Of a stretch of 64,000 nucleotides of DNA, positions 25,601 to 33,176 are shown one piece after another (the stretch's first letter is position 1; each line of letters starts with the position of its first letter). The stretch is from Streptomyces sp. NBC_01445 (GTDB taxonomy: Bacteria > Actinomycetota > Actinomycetes > Streptomycetales > Streptomycetaceae), in the NCBI RefSeq assembly GCF_035918235.1, contig NZ_CP109485.1, forward strand, positions 3,224,001 through 3,288,000, in the 5' to 3' direction. Under the pieces are notes generated by a model that did not search any database, was not told where the DNA came from, and saw nothing but the letters and a program-made list of their open reading frames with translations. The position numbers and the translations under genes were made by a program.

Positions 25601-28600
25601 GGCGTTCTCACGCTCGGTGTCGATCTGCGAGTTGTCCTTGTCCTTGCGCGCGCCGACCTCCTTGTCCTTGTCGTCGCGCGCCTTGACGATCTCCTTGTTC
25701 TTCTTGCCGTGTTCGTCGTCGGACTTCTTGTCCGCGTCCTCGGTCTTCTTGTCCTGCTCGGTCCGCCAGTCCTCGCGCTGCTTCTGCGTTTCGCGCGCGA
25801 CACGGCCGCGCTCGGTGGTCTGCTGCTGGGTGTTGCGGTCGACCTCGCGATCGATCTCGGTCTGCTTGTCCTGCTTGGCCTGCTGCTCGCCCTGCTGGTG
25901 CTGCTTCTCCTTGGAGCCGAGGTCACCCTGCGCCCGACCGGCGGCGCCGGTGATCTCGGAGCCCTTCTCCTGTTTGGCCACCGCCCCCACGCCGGCCTTC
26001 GGCGCGGGCGTTGCCTCCAACGCCCCGCCCTTGCCGCCCCCGGAACCACCGGACGCCTTGCCGGTGAGCTGTTCACGGGGCGCGTTGGGGAAGATCTGGT
26101 CCTCGCCCATGGGCTTGGCCGCGTCGGCGCGGCCGGTCGACTGCAGGTCGGACTGCTTGTCCTTGAGCGCCTTGGCCTGGTCGTCGGTGCGCTTGGGGTC
26201 GCTGGCGCCCTCAAGACGGATCTTGGGGGCCGGGCCGACGGTCTTGTTCTCGAGTTCCGGGTCGGTGGTCGGGACGGCATCGGCCGCGGCTTCGACGCTC
26301 TTCGCCTCGGACTCGCTGAGCCCCTTGTCGGGCACGGCGGGGGCGGGCGGCGGAGGCACGTTGTCCGTGGGCTGCTTGCCCTCGGCCTTGTCGCCGCCCT
26401 TGGCCTTCTGCTTGTCGCCCTGGTTCTCCGGACCGAGCTTCTCCACCTTGCCGGTGACCTGCGGCGCCGCGGGAGCGGCCGAGGGCGGCGCCGAACGTGT
26501 CTGTGGCGCGCCCGACGGACGTTCGCGCGTCGGCGGGGCCGCGTCGAGCCGCTTCTGCTCCTCGCCGATCTTCTTGTCCGCGGCCCTGTCGACCCCGGGC
26601 ATGGCGGCGGCCGCCTGGTCGGGCGCCAGCTTGCTCACGGTCTGCACGGCGGCCTTGGGGTCCTGCCCCGAGACGTCCGGCGGTTCCTCCTGCTTCTGCT
26701 CGGGCGCGGCCTCACCACCGCCGCCCCCGCAACTTCCCTGCCCGCCCTCGTCCTTCTCGGGCGCGGGCGCGGGCGGCGCGCAGCCGCCGCCGTCCTTCTC
26801 CAGGGACGCCTCGGGCCGGGGCGCGGCCGTGTCGGCAGCGGTCTGGCCGGGCCCGTCGGTCTGCTCGGCGGCCGGGCTCACCGCCGCCTGCGCGACGGAC
26901 GGAGCGGCACCGGGTCCGGCAGCGGTCGTCGGCCCGGTCTTCTCCGCGGAGCCCACGGGTCCGCGCGGCACGGCGCCCGGTCCGGTCTCCTTGGGCACCC
27001 GGCTCTTGGCCGCCGGCGCCTCGCGTTCGGACCGGGGCGGTTCGGCTCCGCGCCGGGCGGCGGGCGAGGGGTCACGGTCCTCGACCGGGGTCTTGGGAGT
27101 CTGCGCGCCGGCGGGCCGGGACACGGCCGCCGCCACCGGACTCGCGGAGGGCGCCGCGGCTGCCGCCGGGCTCGCGGCCGACCGGGACTGCGCGGTCGTA
27201 CGGTCCTGGTGTTCCCTCTGCTCGTCCTGCGTGTCCTTGGCGTCCGGCTGCTCGTCGTCGCCGTCCCCCTCGGTGCCCTCGTCCTCCGGTCCCTTGGTCT
27301 GCTCCCTCTCCTGCTGCTGTTCCGGGTCGGGCTTCTCGGCCTCGGGTTCGGGCCGCTCCTTGTCCTGGGTCGCGAGATCCGGGCCGACCTCCTGGTCGAG
27401 CGGCTTGTCGGTCTCCTGAAGGTCCTTGGTGTTACGGTCCTGGGCCTGCGCGGCGGGCCCGTTCTCGGGCTGCGGGGCCTCGCCCGCGACGGGCCCCTCG
27501 TCCTGGCCGGGGGCTTTCGGCTCGGGCCCGGCCTCGTCCTCGTCCTGCTCTCCTTCGTTCTTCTCCCGCTCCTGCTCCGCCTTCTCGGCCTTCGTCGGCG
27601 GAGGGGTGGGGAAGGAAGGCAGCGACGGTTCGGCGGCGCCCGGCCGGAGCTTGTCCGCGGTCGGTACGGCGGACAGGTCGAGGTCGGCCTCGGGCAGGTA
27701 GTCCTCTGGTCTGATCGCGGGCTCGTCCCGCGCGCCCGGCGCCCGGCCGTCCTCGTCCTCGCCGCCCGTGACCTCCTGCTCGGCGCCCGCTTCAAGGCCG
27801 AGCGGCCGTTCCTCCTCGCGCGGCTCGGCGTCGGGGCCGCCGTCCTCGTCCTGCTCGTTCAGGCCGTGCTCGGACAACGCGGAGTCGGGCTGTCCGGCCC
27901 GCTCGTCGACCTTCTCGGGGCGTGCGGGGCCGGGCTGGGCCTTCTGCTTCGGGTCCGGTTCCGCGTTCTTCGACCCGGCTCCCGGCTGGGTCTGGTCGTC
28001 GCGCCGCTTGCGCTTGTCGGCGCCCGGCGCGCTCGCCTGCCGCGGGTCGGCCTCCTCGCGGTCGCGCTGCTCCTTGCGCTCTTCCTTGGCCTGTTCGGCG
28101 CCTTCCTGCTGCCCTTGTACGCGCTCGTCGGATGCCTGGTCGGTGCGCTCGCGGTCGGTGGCGGCCTGCTCGCCCTCCTGCTGTTCCTCCTCGCGCGCCT
28201 GCTGCCGGGAGGCGTTGCGCTCGTCCTCCTGCTCCGTGCGCCGGGCGGCGTCCTGCTCCTCGGTGGCGGCGTCCGAGCGGGCCCGGCTGCGGTCGCTGCC
28301 GCTCTTGTCGTCGCGGGCCTTGGTGTCCTGCTGTTCCTCGCGGGCGTCGGCGGCACGCTTGTCGGCGGATCCGCGGTCCGACTCCTGCTTCTTCTGCCAC
28401 TGGGTGCGTTCGACGCCGAGCTCTTCGAAGAGGTCGATCTCGGGCAACGGCGTCTCGGCGGGCTGGAGTTCGACCGGACCGGGGCGGGCCTGATCGGCGA
28501 TCTCCAGGAGACGGTCGTACTCGGGTGTCAGCAGACGGTTCTCGAGGCGATCGACAACCGCGTCCTCCAACTCCTGTGACATCCGCGCCAGTTGAAGCCG

Positions 28601-29239
28601 CACTCGGCCGGAGGCATCAGTGGGGTCGCCACGCAGACTGCGCAGCACGTTGCCCGCAAGCCGGTCCACGAGGGTCGCCGGGTCGACAGCCTCGGCACGC
28701 ATCCGGTCGGCGTCGACGGTGGCGTAGCGCAGCCAGCCGGGTGTGGCCTGCCCCTCCTCGACCTGCGGGGCGGACTCCTCCTGAACGACCGCCTGAGCAG
28801 CTGCTTCCGCCTCCCGCTCGATGGCCTGCTGCGGCAGGCTCACGGCACCGAGCTCGCGGCCGGCCCGCAGGGCGCCGAGGCCGTGCGGGTTCTGCACCGT
28901 GTGCTGCAGCTCGTGGGTGAGCAGCCGGCGGCCCTCGTCGGTGCCGGGCCGGTAGGCGCCCTCGCGGAAGAAGACGTCCTGGCCGACCGCGACCGCGTCC
29001 GCCCCGAGCAGCTCGGTCAGCCGCCCGGCGTTCCGGCCGGTGTGCAGCCGTACCCGGCCGAGATCGTGTCCGAGCTGCTCCTCCAACTCCCTTCGCAGAC
29101 CGGGATCGAGGGGCTGCCCGGCGCCGCTGACGATGTTCTTCGGCTCGGGCGCACGGGACTTGGCGGCCCGCTCCTTGCGCTTGCGGCGCCGCTGCTCGGC
29201 GGACTGCTCCGCACCGGCGTCCTGGGTCCGGGAGCTCAC
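22682..29239 (-). CDS. 2185-residue eCIS core (DUF4157) protein with tape-measure-like helices and variable C-terminal tip
   Basis: Order of regions: DUF4157/eCIS-core domain at about 35-130 with intact HELQH near 108; a very long charged, Glu/Gln/Pro/Ala-rich disordered stretch from about 290 to 1225; a helical region at about 1230-1580 starting GLFGWIADKVADFFKG with repeated amphipathic and hydrophobic helices (including MMIATLVIEKVVSMIVPAAG); a Lys/Pro-rich basic stretch at about 1580-1800 with AKGAVKSALKKVGNAAKTLG repeats; and an unrelated globular tip from about 1820 to the end, encoded in lower-GC DNA. DUF4157 marks eCIS cargo. The helical region could act as tape measure, since no other candidate exists in the operon. 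The tip has no recognised toxin motif. GTG start overlaps the upstream stop (GTGA). Confidence 0.85.
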   Translation of the reverse strand: MSSRTQDAGAEQSAEQRRRKRKERAAKSRAPEPKNIVSGAGQPLDPGLRRELEEQLGHDLGRVRLHTGRNAGRLTELLGADAVAVGQDVFFREGAYRPGTDEGRRLLTHELQHTVQNPHGLGALRAGRELGAVSLPQQAIEREAEAAAQAVVQEESAPQVEEGQATPGWLRYATVDADRMRAEAVDPATLVDRLAGNVLRSLRGDPTDASGRVRLQLARMSQELEDAVVDRLENRLLTPEYDRLLEIADQARPGPVELQPAETPLPEIDLFEELGVERTQWQKKQESDRGSADKRAADAREEQQDTKARDDKSGSDRSRARSDAATEEQDAARRTEQEDERNASRQQAREEEQQEGEQAATDRERTDQASDERVQGQQEGAEQAKEERKEQRDREEADPRQASAPGADKRKRRDDQTQPGAGSKNAEPDPKQKAQPGPARPEKVDERAGQPDSALSEHGLNEQDEDGGPDAEPREEERPLGLEAGAEQEVTGGEDEDGRAPGARDEPAIRPEDYLPEADLDLSAVPTADKLRPGAAEPSLPSFPTPPPTKAEKAEQEREKNEGEQDEDEAGPEPKAPGQDEGPVAGEAPQPENGPAAQAQDRNTKDLQETDKPLDQEVGPDLATQDKERPEPEAEKPDPEQQQEREQTKGPEDEGTEGDGDDEQPDAKDTQDEQREHQDRTTAQSRSAASPAAAAAPSASPVAAAVSRPAGAQTPKTPVEDRDPSPAARRGAEPPRSEREAPAAKSRVPKETGPGAVPRGPVGSAEKTGPTTAAGPGAAPSVAQAAVSPAAEQTDGPGQTAADTAAPRPEASLEKDGGGCAPPAPAPEKDEGGQGSCGGGGGEAAPEQKQEEPPDVSGQDPKAAVQTVSKLAPDQAAAAMPGVDRAADKKIGEEQKRLDAAPPTRERPSGAPQTRSAPPSAAPAAPQVTGKVEKLGPENQGDKQKAKGGDKAEGKQPTDNVPPPPAPAVPDKGLSESEAKSVEAAADAVPTTDPELENKTVGPAPKIRLEGASDPKRTDDQAKALKDKQSDLQSTGRADAAKPMGEDQIFPNAPREQLTGKASGGSGGGKGGALEATPAPKAGVGAVAKQEKGSEITGAAGRAQGDLGSKEKQHQQGEQQAKQDKQTEIDREVDRNTQQQTTERGRVARETQKQREDWRTEQDKKTEDADKKSDDEHGKKNKEIVKARDDKDKEVGARKDKDNSQIDTERENAEKEAKKKKEEKKPSGGLFGWIADKVADFFKGLLAAVTAVFDAARKAVNGIIDTFKTWANQAIDFVRDLAINAINALADVLIAIGDVLLAAFPELRDRFRKAIEGLRDAAIAKVNQLADSLKKAVNTLLDALAAGLNKLLDVLEAGVKAVIKAYQAVIVGAIKFAQAAIEALGKFAALVADIAPDPGGWISKAGSSAKTGITDHLWGAIKVAVKGWFDTKVEGILGLGKAVIDVLVKGCVSIKQIGKMAWDAIIASLPMMIATLVIEKVVSMIVPAAGAILTIVQGLMSAWQSISSILSAFSKFWAYLKAVKAGPAACLFAEAVAAGVVALLDLITNFLLQKLASATKGVGKRLKGMAQKIMDGLKKVGGGAKKAAGSAVNSARGAMRRARQALGRPGTERRPKGEPSPDPKSPVKPKDHATPKGPAKKPDTAETRPKEKEKAPEKEQGPAKDRTPDKEQAPAKGKTPESAPKKKQKEIEGPKPTKPKKPKSPVGRALAKAKGAVKSALKKVGNAAKTLGRKLKKSKLGKALKNGASKLRNYFKRKKDQFRDHKRRRQEEKRRKQDQRKKDEKSKESKEARLQKIATRVRPKVRALLDRGVKGPFLRAALAAMRTWYRLTSLATRGSEQGAVQAVLNPEVDAGTFKKLEAIREAQSALQEEEAQRAANPPRNPDAPPFQVQRGRSFADQAADFEEWGNSLPGVHPQRRVLHPELDEENSPRAKHGWPSDPGAAILNRSGGMEPYQDRAQMAEEQGWGSDYLNASVNVSEGRPAGVPNGLLSEVVHDRVLREWSERMRSPLMGIAGRGEARWGLEGRDEAEKKSRVQEILRRGLMVPQKSNYSAQRVQNALKIMQKYPPGTRMEQMSQSDLEEMGAFLEPDDKNTSAGKTAYRKWAKSRGMEEPSEHELSESVETPRRNMNRSVLWLDRSSAYEDIFVTPEKAAEVRRLMEEARNEDPDLENQVPSVWVPRRRN

Positions 29240-29568
29240 CGGCTCACCTCCCCGTGACCGCTCAGTCCCTCGTGCACGGCACGCGCCAGCTCCTGCCCGA
29301 GCCGCCGCGCGGACAGGCCGGCGGGCAGGGGCGGCAGCCCGGACAGCGCGTCGGCCGTGAGGGGACCGTCCGCCGCCAGGGGCACGCCGTGCAGCCGGAC
29401 CAGCCGGGTCAGCTCACTCTCGAACGCGGCCGAGACGCGCTCCGGATCCGCCCGGAAGCCGTCGAGCACCAGCTCCCCGATCTCCACGCGGATCGCCGAG
29501 GGCGCCCGGTCCCGGGAGTGGCCGCCTGATGGATGCCGCGAGTGGTCCCGTGAGACATTCACACCCAT
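29236..29568 (-). CDS. small eCIS protein of unknown function, upstream of the giant cargo gene
   Basis: 110 residues. A basic His/Ser/Arg-rich first 25 residues precede a compact alpha/beta segment: IRVEIGELVLDGFRADPERVSAAFESELTRLVRLHGVP split by turns, then PAGLSARRLGQELARAVHEGL. This pattern (an IEIGELVLDGF-like strand followed by a helix with ELTRL) recurs as a small conserved protein in such loci as far as I recall, with no assigned function. ATG at 29568 follows GGAGG by 7 bases and overlaps the ATPase end by 10; GTG at 29562 is an alternative. Tight coupling to the giant gene suggests an adaptor or chaperone. Confidence 0.7.
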   Translation of the reverse strand: MGVNVSRDHSRHPSGGHSRDRAPSAIRVEIGELVLDGFRADPERVSAAFESELTRLVRLHGVPLAADGPLTADALSGLPPLPAGLSARRLGQELARAVHEGLSGHGEVSR

Positions 29569-31547
29569 CCGCGCACCTCCGTGGGCGTCAGCGAGCGCTC
29601 CAGCTTCAGGTACTCGGTACGGGCGGCGGCGAGCATGTGCCGCATCTGCAGCCGGTCGCCCTCCTCGGCGGCCAAGAAGGCCCCGGACAGGGCGATGTTG
29701 CGGATCGAGCCGCCGGCGACGGTGAGCTGGGCGAGCAGCGACGCGTCGATGTCCTTCACCGGGGCCTGTGGCGGCAGCACGCGGCGCCAGATCTCGGCGC
29801 GCTCGTGCTCGGCCGGGAAGGGGAAGTCGACGACGAAGCGGATGCGCCGCAGGAAGGCCGTGTCGAGGGCGTTCTTCATGTTGGTGGTGAGGATGGCCAG
29901 GCCCCGGTAGGCCTCCATCCGCATCAACAGATAGCTCACCTCGAGGTTGGCGTACCGGTCGTGGCTGTCCTTGACCTCGCTGCGCTTGCCGAACAGCGCG
30001 TCGGCCTCGTCGAACAGGAGCAGGGCACCGCCGCGTTCGGCGGCGTCGAACACCCGGCGCAGGTTCTTCTCGGTCTCGCCGATGTACTTGCTGACCACCT
30101 GCGAGAGGTCGATGACGAACAGGTCGAGGCCGAGTTCCTTCGCCATGACCTCGGCGGCCAGCGTCTTGCCGGTACCGGAGCCGCCCGCGAACATCGCGGT
30201 CACGCCGAGGCCGCGGCGCAGGGTGGCCGCAAACCCCCACTCCTGGTGGACGGTTGCCCGCTGCCGCACATGCGCGACGATCTCGCGCAGCACGCTCGTC
30301 TGCCGCTCGTGCAGCACCAGGTCGCCCCAGCCGGCCTGCGGCGCGATCCGCCGCCCCAGCTCGTCCATGCCGATCCGCGCCTCGTCGAGTCCGGCCCGCC
30401 AGGCGAGCTCGGCGGCGTCCAGCTCGTCCTCGTGCGGCAGCCGGCGGTGTACGGCGGTGGCCGCGGAACGCACGACATGCGGCGGCAGCTGGAACTGGGC
30501 GACCAGGGACCGGAGTTCGCCCTCGTCCAGGTCCACTCCCTCGAACGCGCTCGTCCACAGCCCGAGTTGTTCCTCGTCGTCCAGCCGCGGCACGGCCACC
30601 CGGGCCCCGTACGACCGCTCCGAACGCAGCGGATCCTCGCTCGAGACCACCACCGGCACAGCGGCCCCGGCCAGGAACGATTCGGTCGCCGCCCGTTGGT
30701 CGCGGTCCAGTTCGCCCACCTCGACGAGCAGCGCCGAGGGCAGCAGAACCGCCTCACGCTGCCACAGCCGGGCGAGCCGGTCGCGCTCGACCGGGTCGGA
30801 CGGCACGTCCTCGGCGCTCATCGAGTAGAGCCCGAGTCCCGAGCGTGCGGCCGCCGCGGCGGCGAGGTCGGCCCGGCTGCGCAGGTCCCCGCCGGTCACC
30901 TCGACGAGCGGCGCCTCGGAGTCCGCCGCCGTCGCCCAGCCCTCGGCGAGCCGGCTCGCGGCCAGGTCGTACGACGGCGTCAGCTCCTGAGGCGCCGGCG
31001 TGCGGCGCAACTGACCGTGCAGCCGTGCGTCCAGGTAGGGCGAGCCCAGCAGGAAGTGCAGGATGCGCTCGTCGAGGCGCAGCCGGGAGGCCGTCAGCCG
31101 CGACTCGTCGTCCAGCTCGACGATCCGCCAGCGCCTGAGCGGCGCCACGGGCGTCAGGGCGCTCCAGTGCGGCTCGGCCAGCGCGGCCAGCGCGAGCGAG
31201 AAGGTGGGGTACGCCCGCTCGGGGTCACCGCAGGCGGCGGCACATCGGGCGGCGGCCGTGGGTTCCAGCTCGTGGGCCGCGGCGAGGAGGACGAGGTCGC
31301 GCTCGAAGGGCGTGATGCTGAAGCAGGAGACGAGGGCGTCCAGCGGGGCGCTACCGGGGCCGCCGGGCGCGGTGGCGAGTTCGGCCCCAGGGGCACCGCC
31401 GCTCTCCTCCGTGACACGTGCCGCATGCGCGTCGACGCGGGCCAGGACGCGCCGGATCTCCGCGGTCAGCGTCGCACTGCCCGGGTCGGCGTCCGCCGCG
31501 CTCTGTTCGTACGTCCCCATGTCCTCACCTGCCCCCGTCGTCTCCAT
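29559..31547 (-). CDS. eCIS AAA+ ATPase (Afp15-type)
   Basis: 662 residues. The N-terminal 300 are a helical, Ala-rich region typical of winged-helix ATPases of these loci. The C-terminal AAA+ module has Walker A FAGGSGTGKTLAA (about residue 458), Walker B LLLFDEADALFGKR, sensor-1 ILTTNMKN and arginine finger LRRIRFVVDFPFP, then a lid ending SIRNIALSGAFLA. All catalytic residues are present. In Afp/PVC particles the homologue is needed for assembly or length termination rather than for sheath recycling. It starts 6 bases after the DUF4255 gene. Confidence 0.92.
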   Translation of the reverse strand: METTGAGEDMGTYEQSAADADPGSATLTAEIRRVLARVDAHAARVTEESGGAPGAELATAPGGPGSAPLDALVSCFSITPFERDLVLLAAAHELEPTAAARCAAACGDPERAYPTFSLALAALAEPHWSALTPVAPLRRWRIVELDDESRLTASRLRLDERILHFLLGSPYLDARLHGQLRRTPAPQELTPSYDLAASRLAEGWATAADSEAPLVEVTGGDLRSRADLAAAAAARSGLGLYSMSAEDVPSDPVERDRLARLWQREAVLLPSALLVEVGELDRDQRAATESFLAGAAVPVVVSSEDPLRSERSYGARVAVPRLDDEEQLGLWTSAFEGVDLDEGELRSLVAQFQLPPHVVRSAATAVHRRLPHEDELDAAELAWRAGLDEARIGMDELGRRIAPQAGWGDLVLHERQTSVLREIVAHVRQRATVHQEWGFAATLRRGLGVTAMFAGGSGTGKTLAAEVMAKELGLDLFVIDLSQVVSKYIGETEKNLRRVFDAAERGGALLLFDEADALFGKRSEVKDSHDRYANLEVSYLLMRMEAYRGLAILTTNMKNALDTAFLRRIRFVVDFPFPAEHERAEIWRRVLPPQAPVKDIDASLLAQLTVAGGSIRNIALSGAFLAAEEGDRLQMRHMLAAARTEYLKLERSLTPTEVRGWV

Positions 31548-31553
31548 GCCGTG

Positions 31554-32381
31554 TCACTCCTGCGTGGGCTTGGCGGCCCTCGGCGCTGTCTTACGCGTGC
31601 GTGCCGGGGCCTTGGCCGGGGATTTCGCGACGGCCTTCGCAGGGGTCCTGGCTGCCTTCTTGGCGCTCGGGGCCTGGGGTTCGGCCTCCTTTTTCGCAAC
31701 CTCGCCTGGACCAGGCTCATTTGATGTCACATCAGGAGTCGGTTCCGCCCCCGGAGGGACCGGCGCGCCCGGCGCCCCGAACGGCAGCACCCGTACCTCC
31801 GGCCGCTCCACCGGCTTGCCCGCCACCGGAGTCTCCCGGCCGTCGATGAGGACGAGGGCCGCCTGGTAGACCACCGACAGGGTGTAGGGCGTCTGGTAGA
31901 GCATCCCCCACAGCTTCGACGTCTCGTCGACGTCCATCACCGTCGGAGTGAACCGCACGCGCTGCGCCGACTCGGCGAGATTGCTGCCTGCCAAGTACGG
32001 CCGCTCACCGGCGAGTTCGATGATGTCCTTCGGCAGGACCGGTATCTCGTGCAGCGCGCGCACCACGGAACCGATCAGCCGCTGACCGACCAGTTCCGTC
32101 TCGTCGCCGTACGCGGTGATCAGGAAGTGCAGGTCGAGTGCCGCGACGGGCCGCTTGACCAGCGTGCCGTCGGCCGCGCGCGTCGGCAGGTCGTTGTTGC
32201 GCTGCGAGGTGTCGGGCGTGACCTGGTAGAGGAACACGGAGATGGTGGGCTCGGTCGGCGGGTCGGCCGGCGGCTTGCGCGGCTCGACCTTGACGGCCAT
32301 GTCGATCTCGGGACCCAGGTTGGACTCGAGCAGCAGGGCGAGGGCCTGGGTGACATGCGCGAGGGCAAGTGCGTTGCTCAT
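31554..32381 (-). CDS. eCIS tail terminator-like DUF4255 protein (Afp16/Pvc16-type) with H1-like tail
   Basis: 275 residues. DUF4255 core at 1-190: LAHVTQALALLLESNLG, ISVFLYQVTPDTSQRNNDLP, LDLHFLITAYGDETELVGQR and WGMLYQTPYTLSVVYQAALV. In Afp this family caps the tube and sheath at the distal end. The last 85 residues are an unusual extension, ending in Lys/Ala/Pro repeats (KKAARTPAKAVAKSPAKAPA) like histone H1 tails. The tail is basic and presumably flexible; its role is unknown. ATG with upstream GAGGAA-like site. Confidence 0.9.
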   Translation of the reverse strand: MSNALALAHVTQALALLLESNLGPEIDMAVKVEPRKPPADPPTEPTISVFLYQVTPDTSQRNNDLPTRAADGTLVKRPVAALDLHFLITAYGDETELVGQRLIGSVVRALHEIPVLPKDIIELAGERPYLAGSNLAESAQRVRFTPTVMDVDETSKLWGMLYQTPYTLSVVYQAALVLIDGRETPVAGKPVERPEVRVLPFGAPGAPVPPGAEPTPDVTSNEPGPGEVAKKEAEPQAPSAKKAARTPAKAVAKSPAKAPARTRKTAPRAAKPTQE

Positions 32382-32441
32382 GGCGTCAGTTCCTCGGTTC
32401 CTCTCGGACTGCTGGTCGTCGTACTGATCCGTGTTCGCGGT

Positions 32442-33176
32442 TCACTCGCGCCCCCGCGCCAGGTATTCCGTGAGGCTCAAGGTCGCCCCGGCCCTGCCCG
32501 CGGCGGGCGTCCGCGGCCGTCCGCCGCCGGGCGCCTCGCCCGCCGTCACTTCGAGCCGCCCGATCTGCACCTGCACCACCTGCTCGACGGCCCGCGCCGG
32601 TCGCCGGGCCGCGGCCTGCCGTACGGCGTCGCGCGTTGCCGTCGTATCGGCGGCGCTGGGGGGCAGCGCCGCCGATACGACGTGGGGAACGGCGTCCCGG
32701 CCCGGGGGGACGGGCACGGACACCGCGGACTGTGCGGCTCCCGGCTCCGCACGCCCCCGGCCCGCCGCACGCCGCCCGGTCTCGGGCGGAGTCCGCGGCG
32801 GCGCGAGTGGCGCGGCGGGCCGCAGCAGCGGCGCCTCGGCCATGACCACCGGCGCCGGCCGTGGCCCCTGCTGTTCGGCCGCCCGTTCGCTGCGGACGAC
32901 GGTCCGCTCCCGTTCCGTGTGCGTCCGTTCCGCCACAGCCGTCGGCGACGGCGCATCCGGCAGCGGAACGGCCGACGGCGTGGCCGCGGGCCACAGCAGC
33001 GCGTCCTCCTCCGGTGCCGACGCGGCGGCCCGTACCGCCTCGACCCGCTCGAACGGGCCGGGCAGCCGGGGCCGTACCCGCGCCACGGCCGGCCGCGGGG
33101 CGGTGTGCCGCGCGAGCAGCCGATCGAAGAAGTCGGCGCAGTCCGGCGAGCCCTCAGGGGTCTCGGAGTCAGACAT
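32442..33176 (-). CDS. Pro/Ala/Arg-rich eCIS operon protein, unknown function
   Basis: 244 residues, overlapping the zinc-site gene by eight bases. N-terminal CADFFDRLLARHTAPRP, then about 170 residues of Pro/Ala/Arg/Glu low complexity, and a C-terminal conserved-looking end: VEQVVQVQIGRLEVTAGEAP then LSLTEYLARGRE. The QVQIGRLEV ... LSLTEYLARR-type ending is familiar to me from a small protein in eCIS loci next to the tube gene, but no role is known. The coding sequence contains a perfect 18-base inverted repeat (32641-32681). An intrinsically disordered connector or scaffold is a guess. Confidence 0.65.
   Translation of the reverse strand: MSDSETPEGSPDCADFFDRLLARHTAPRPAVARVRPRLPGPFERVEAVRAAASAPEEDALLWPAATPSAVPLPDAPSPTAVAERTHTERERTVVRSERAAEQQGPRPAPVVMAEAPLLRPAAPLAPPRTPPETGRRAAGRGRAEPGAAQSAVSVPVPPGRDAVPHVVSAALPPSAADTTATRDAVRQAAARRPARAVEQVVQVQIGRLEVTAGEAPGGGRPRTPAAGRAGATLSLTEYLARGRE
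32641..32681. repeat. perfect 18-base inverted repeat inside the Pro-rich gene
   Basis: GTCGTATCGGCGGCGCTG (32641-32658) is repeated inverted at 32664-32681 around a 5-base G loop. In the leftward message it would form a very stable hairpin within codons for a Val-Ser-Ala-Ala ... Ser-Ala-Ala-Asp stretch. It lies after the sheath and tube genes and before the rest of the operon, so partial termination or 3' protection of the abundant sheath-tube message is possible. Confidence 0.7.

Noticed and set aside
25709..28579. Long rightward frame rich in Leu/Gly/Arg opposite the giant DUF4157 gene
   Set aside because: Mirror of Glu/Lys/Gln-rich codons; no start context or family.
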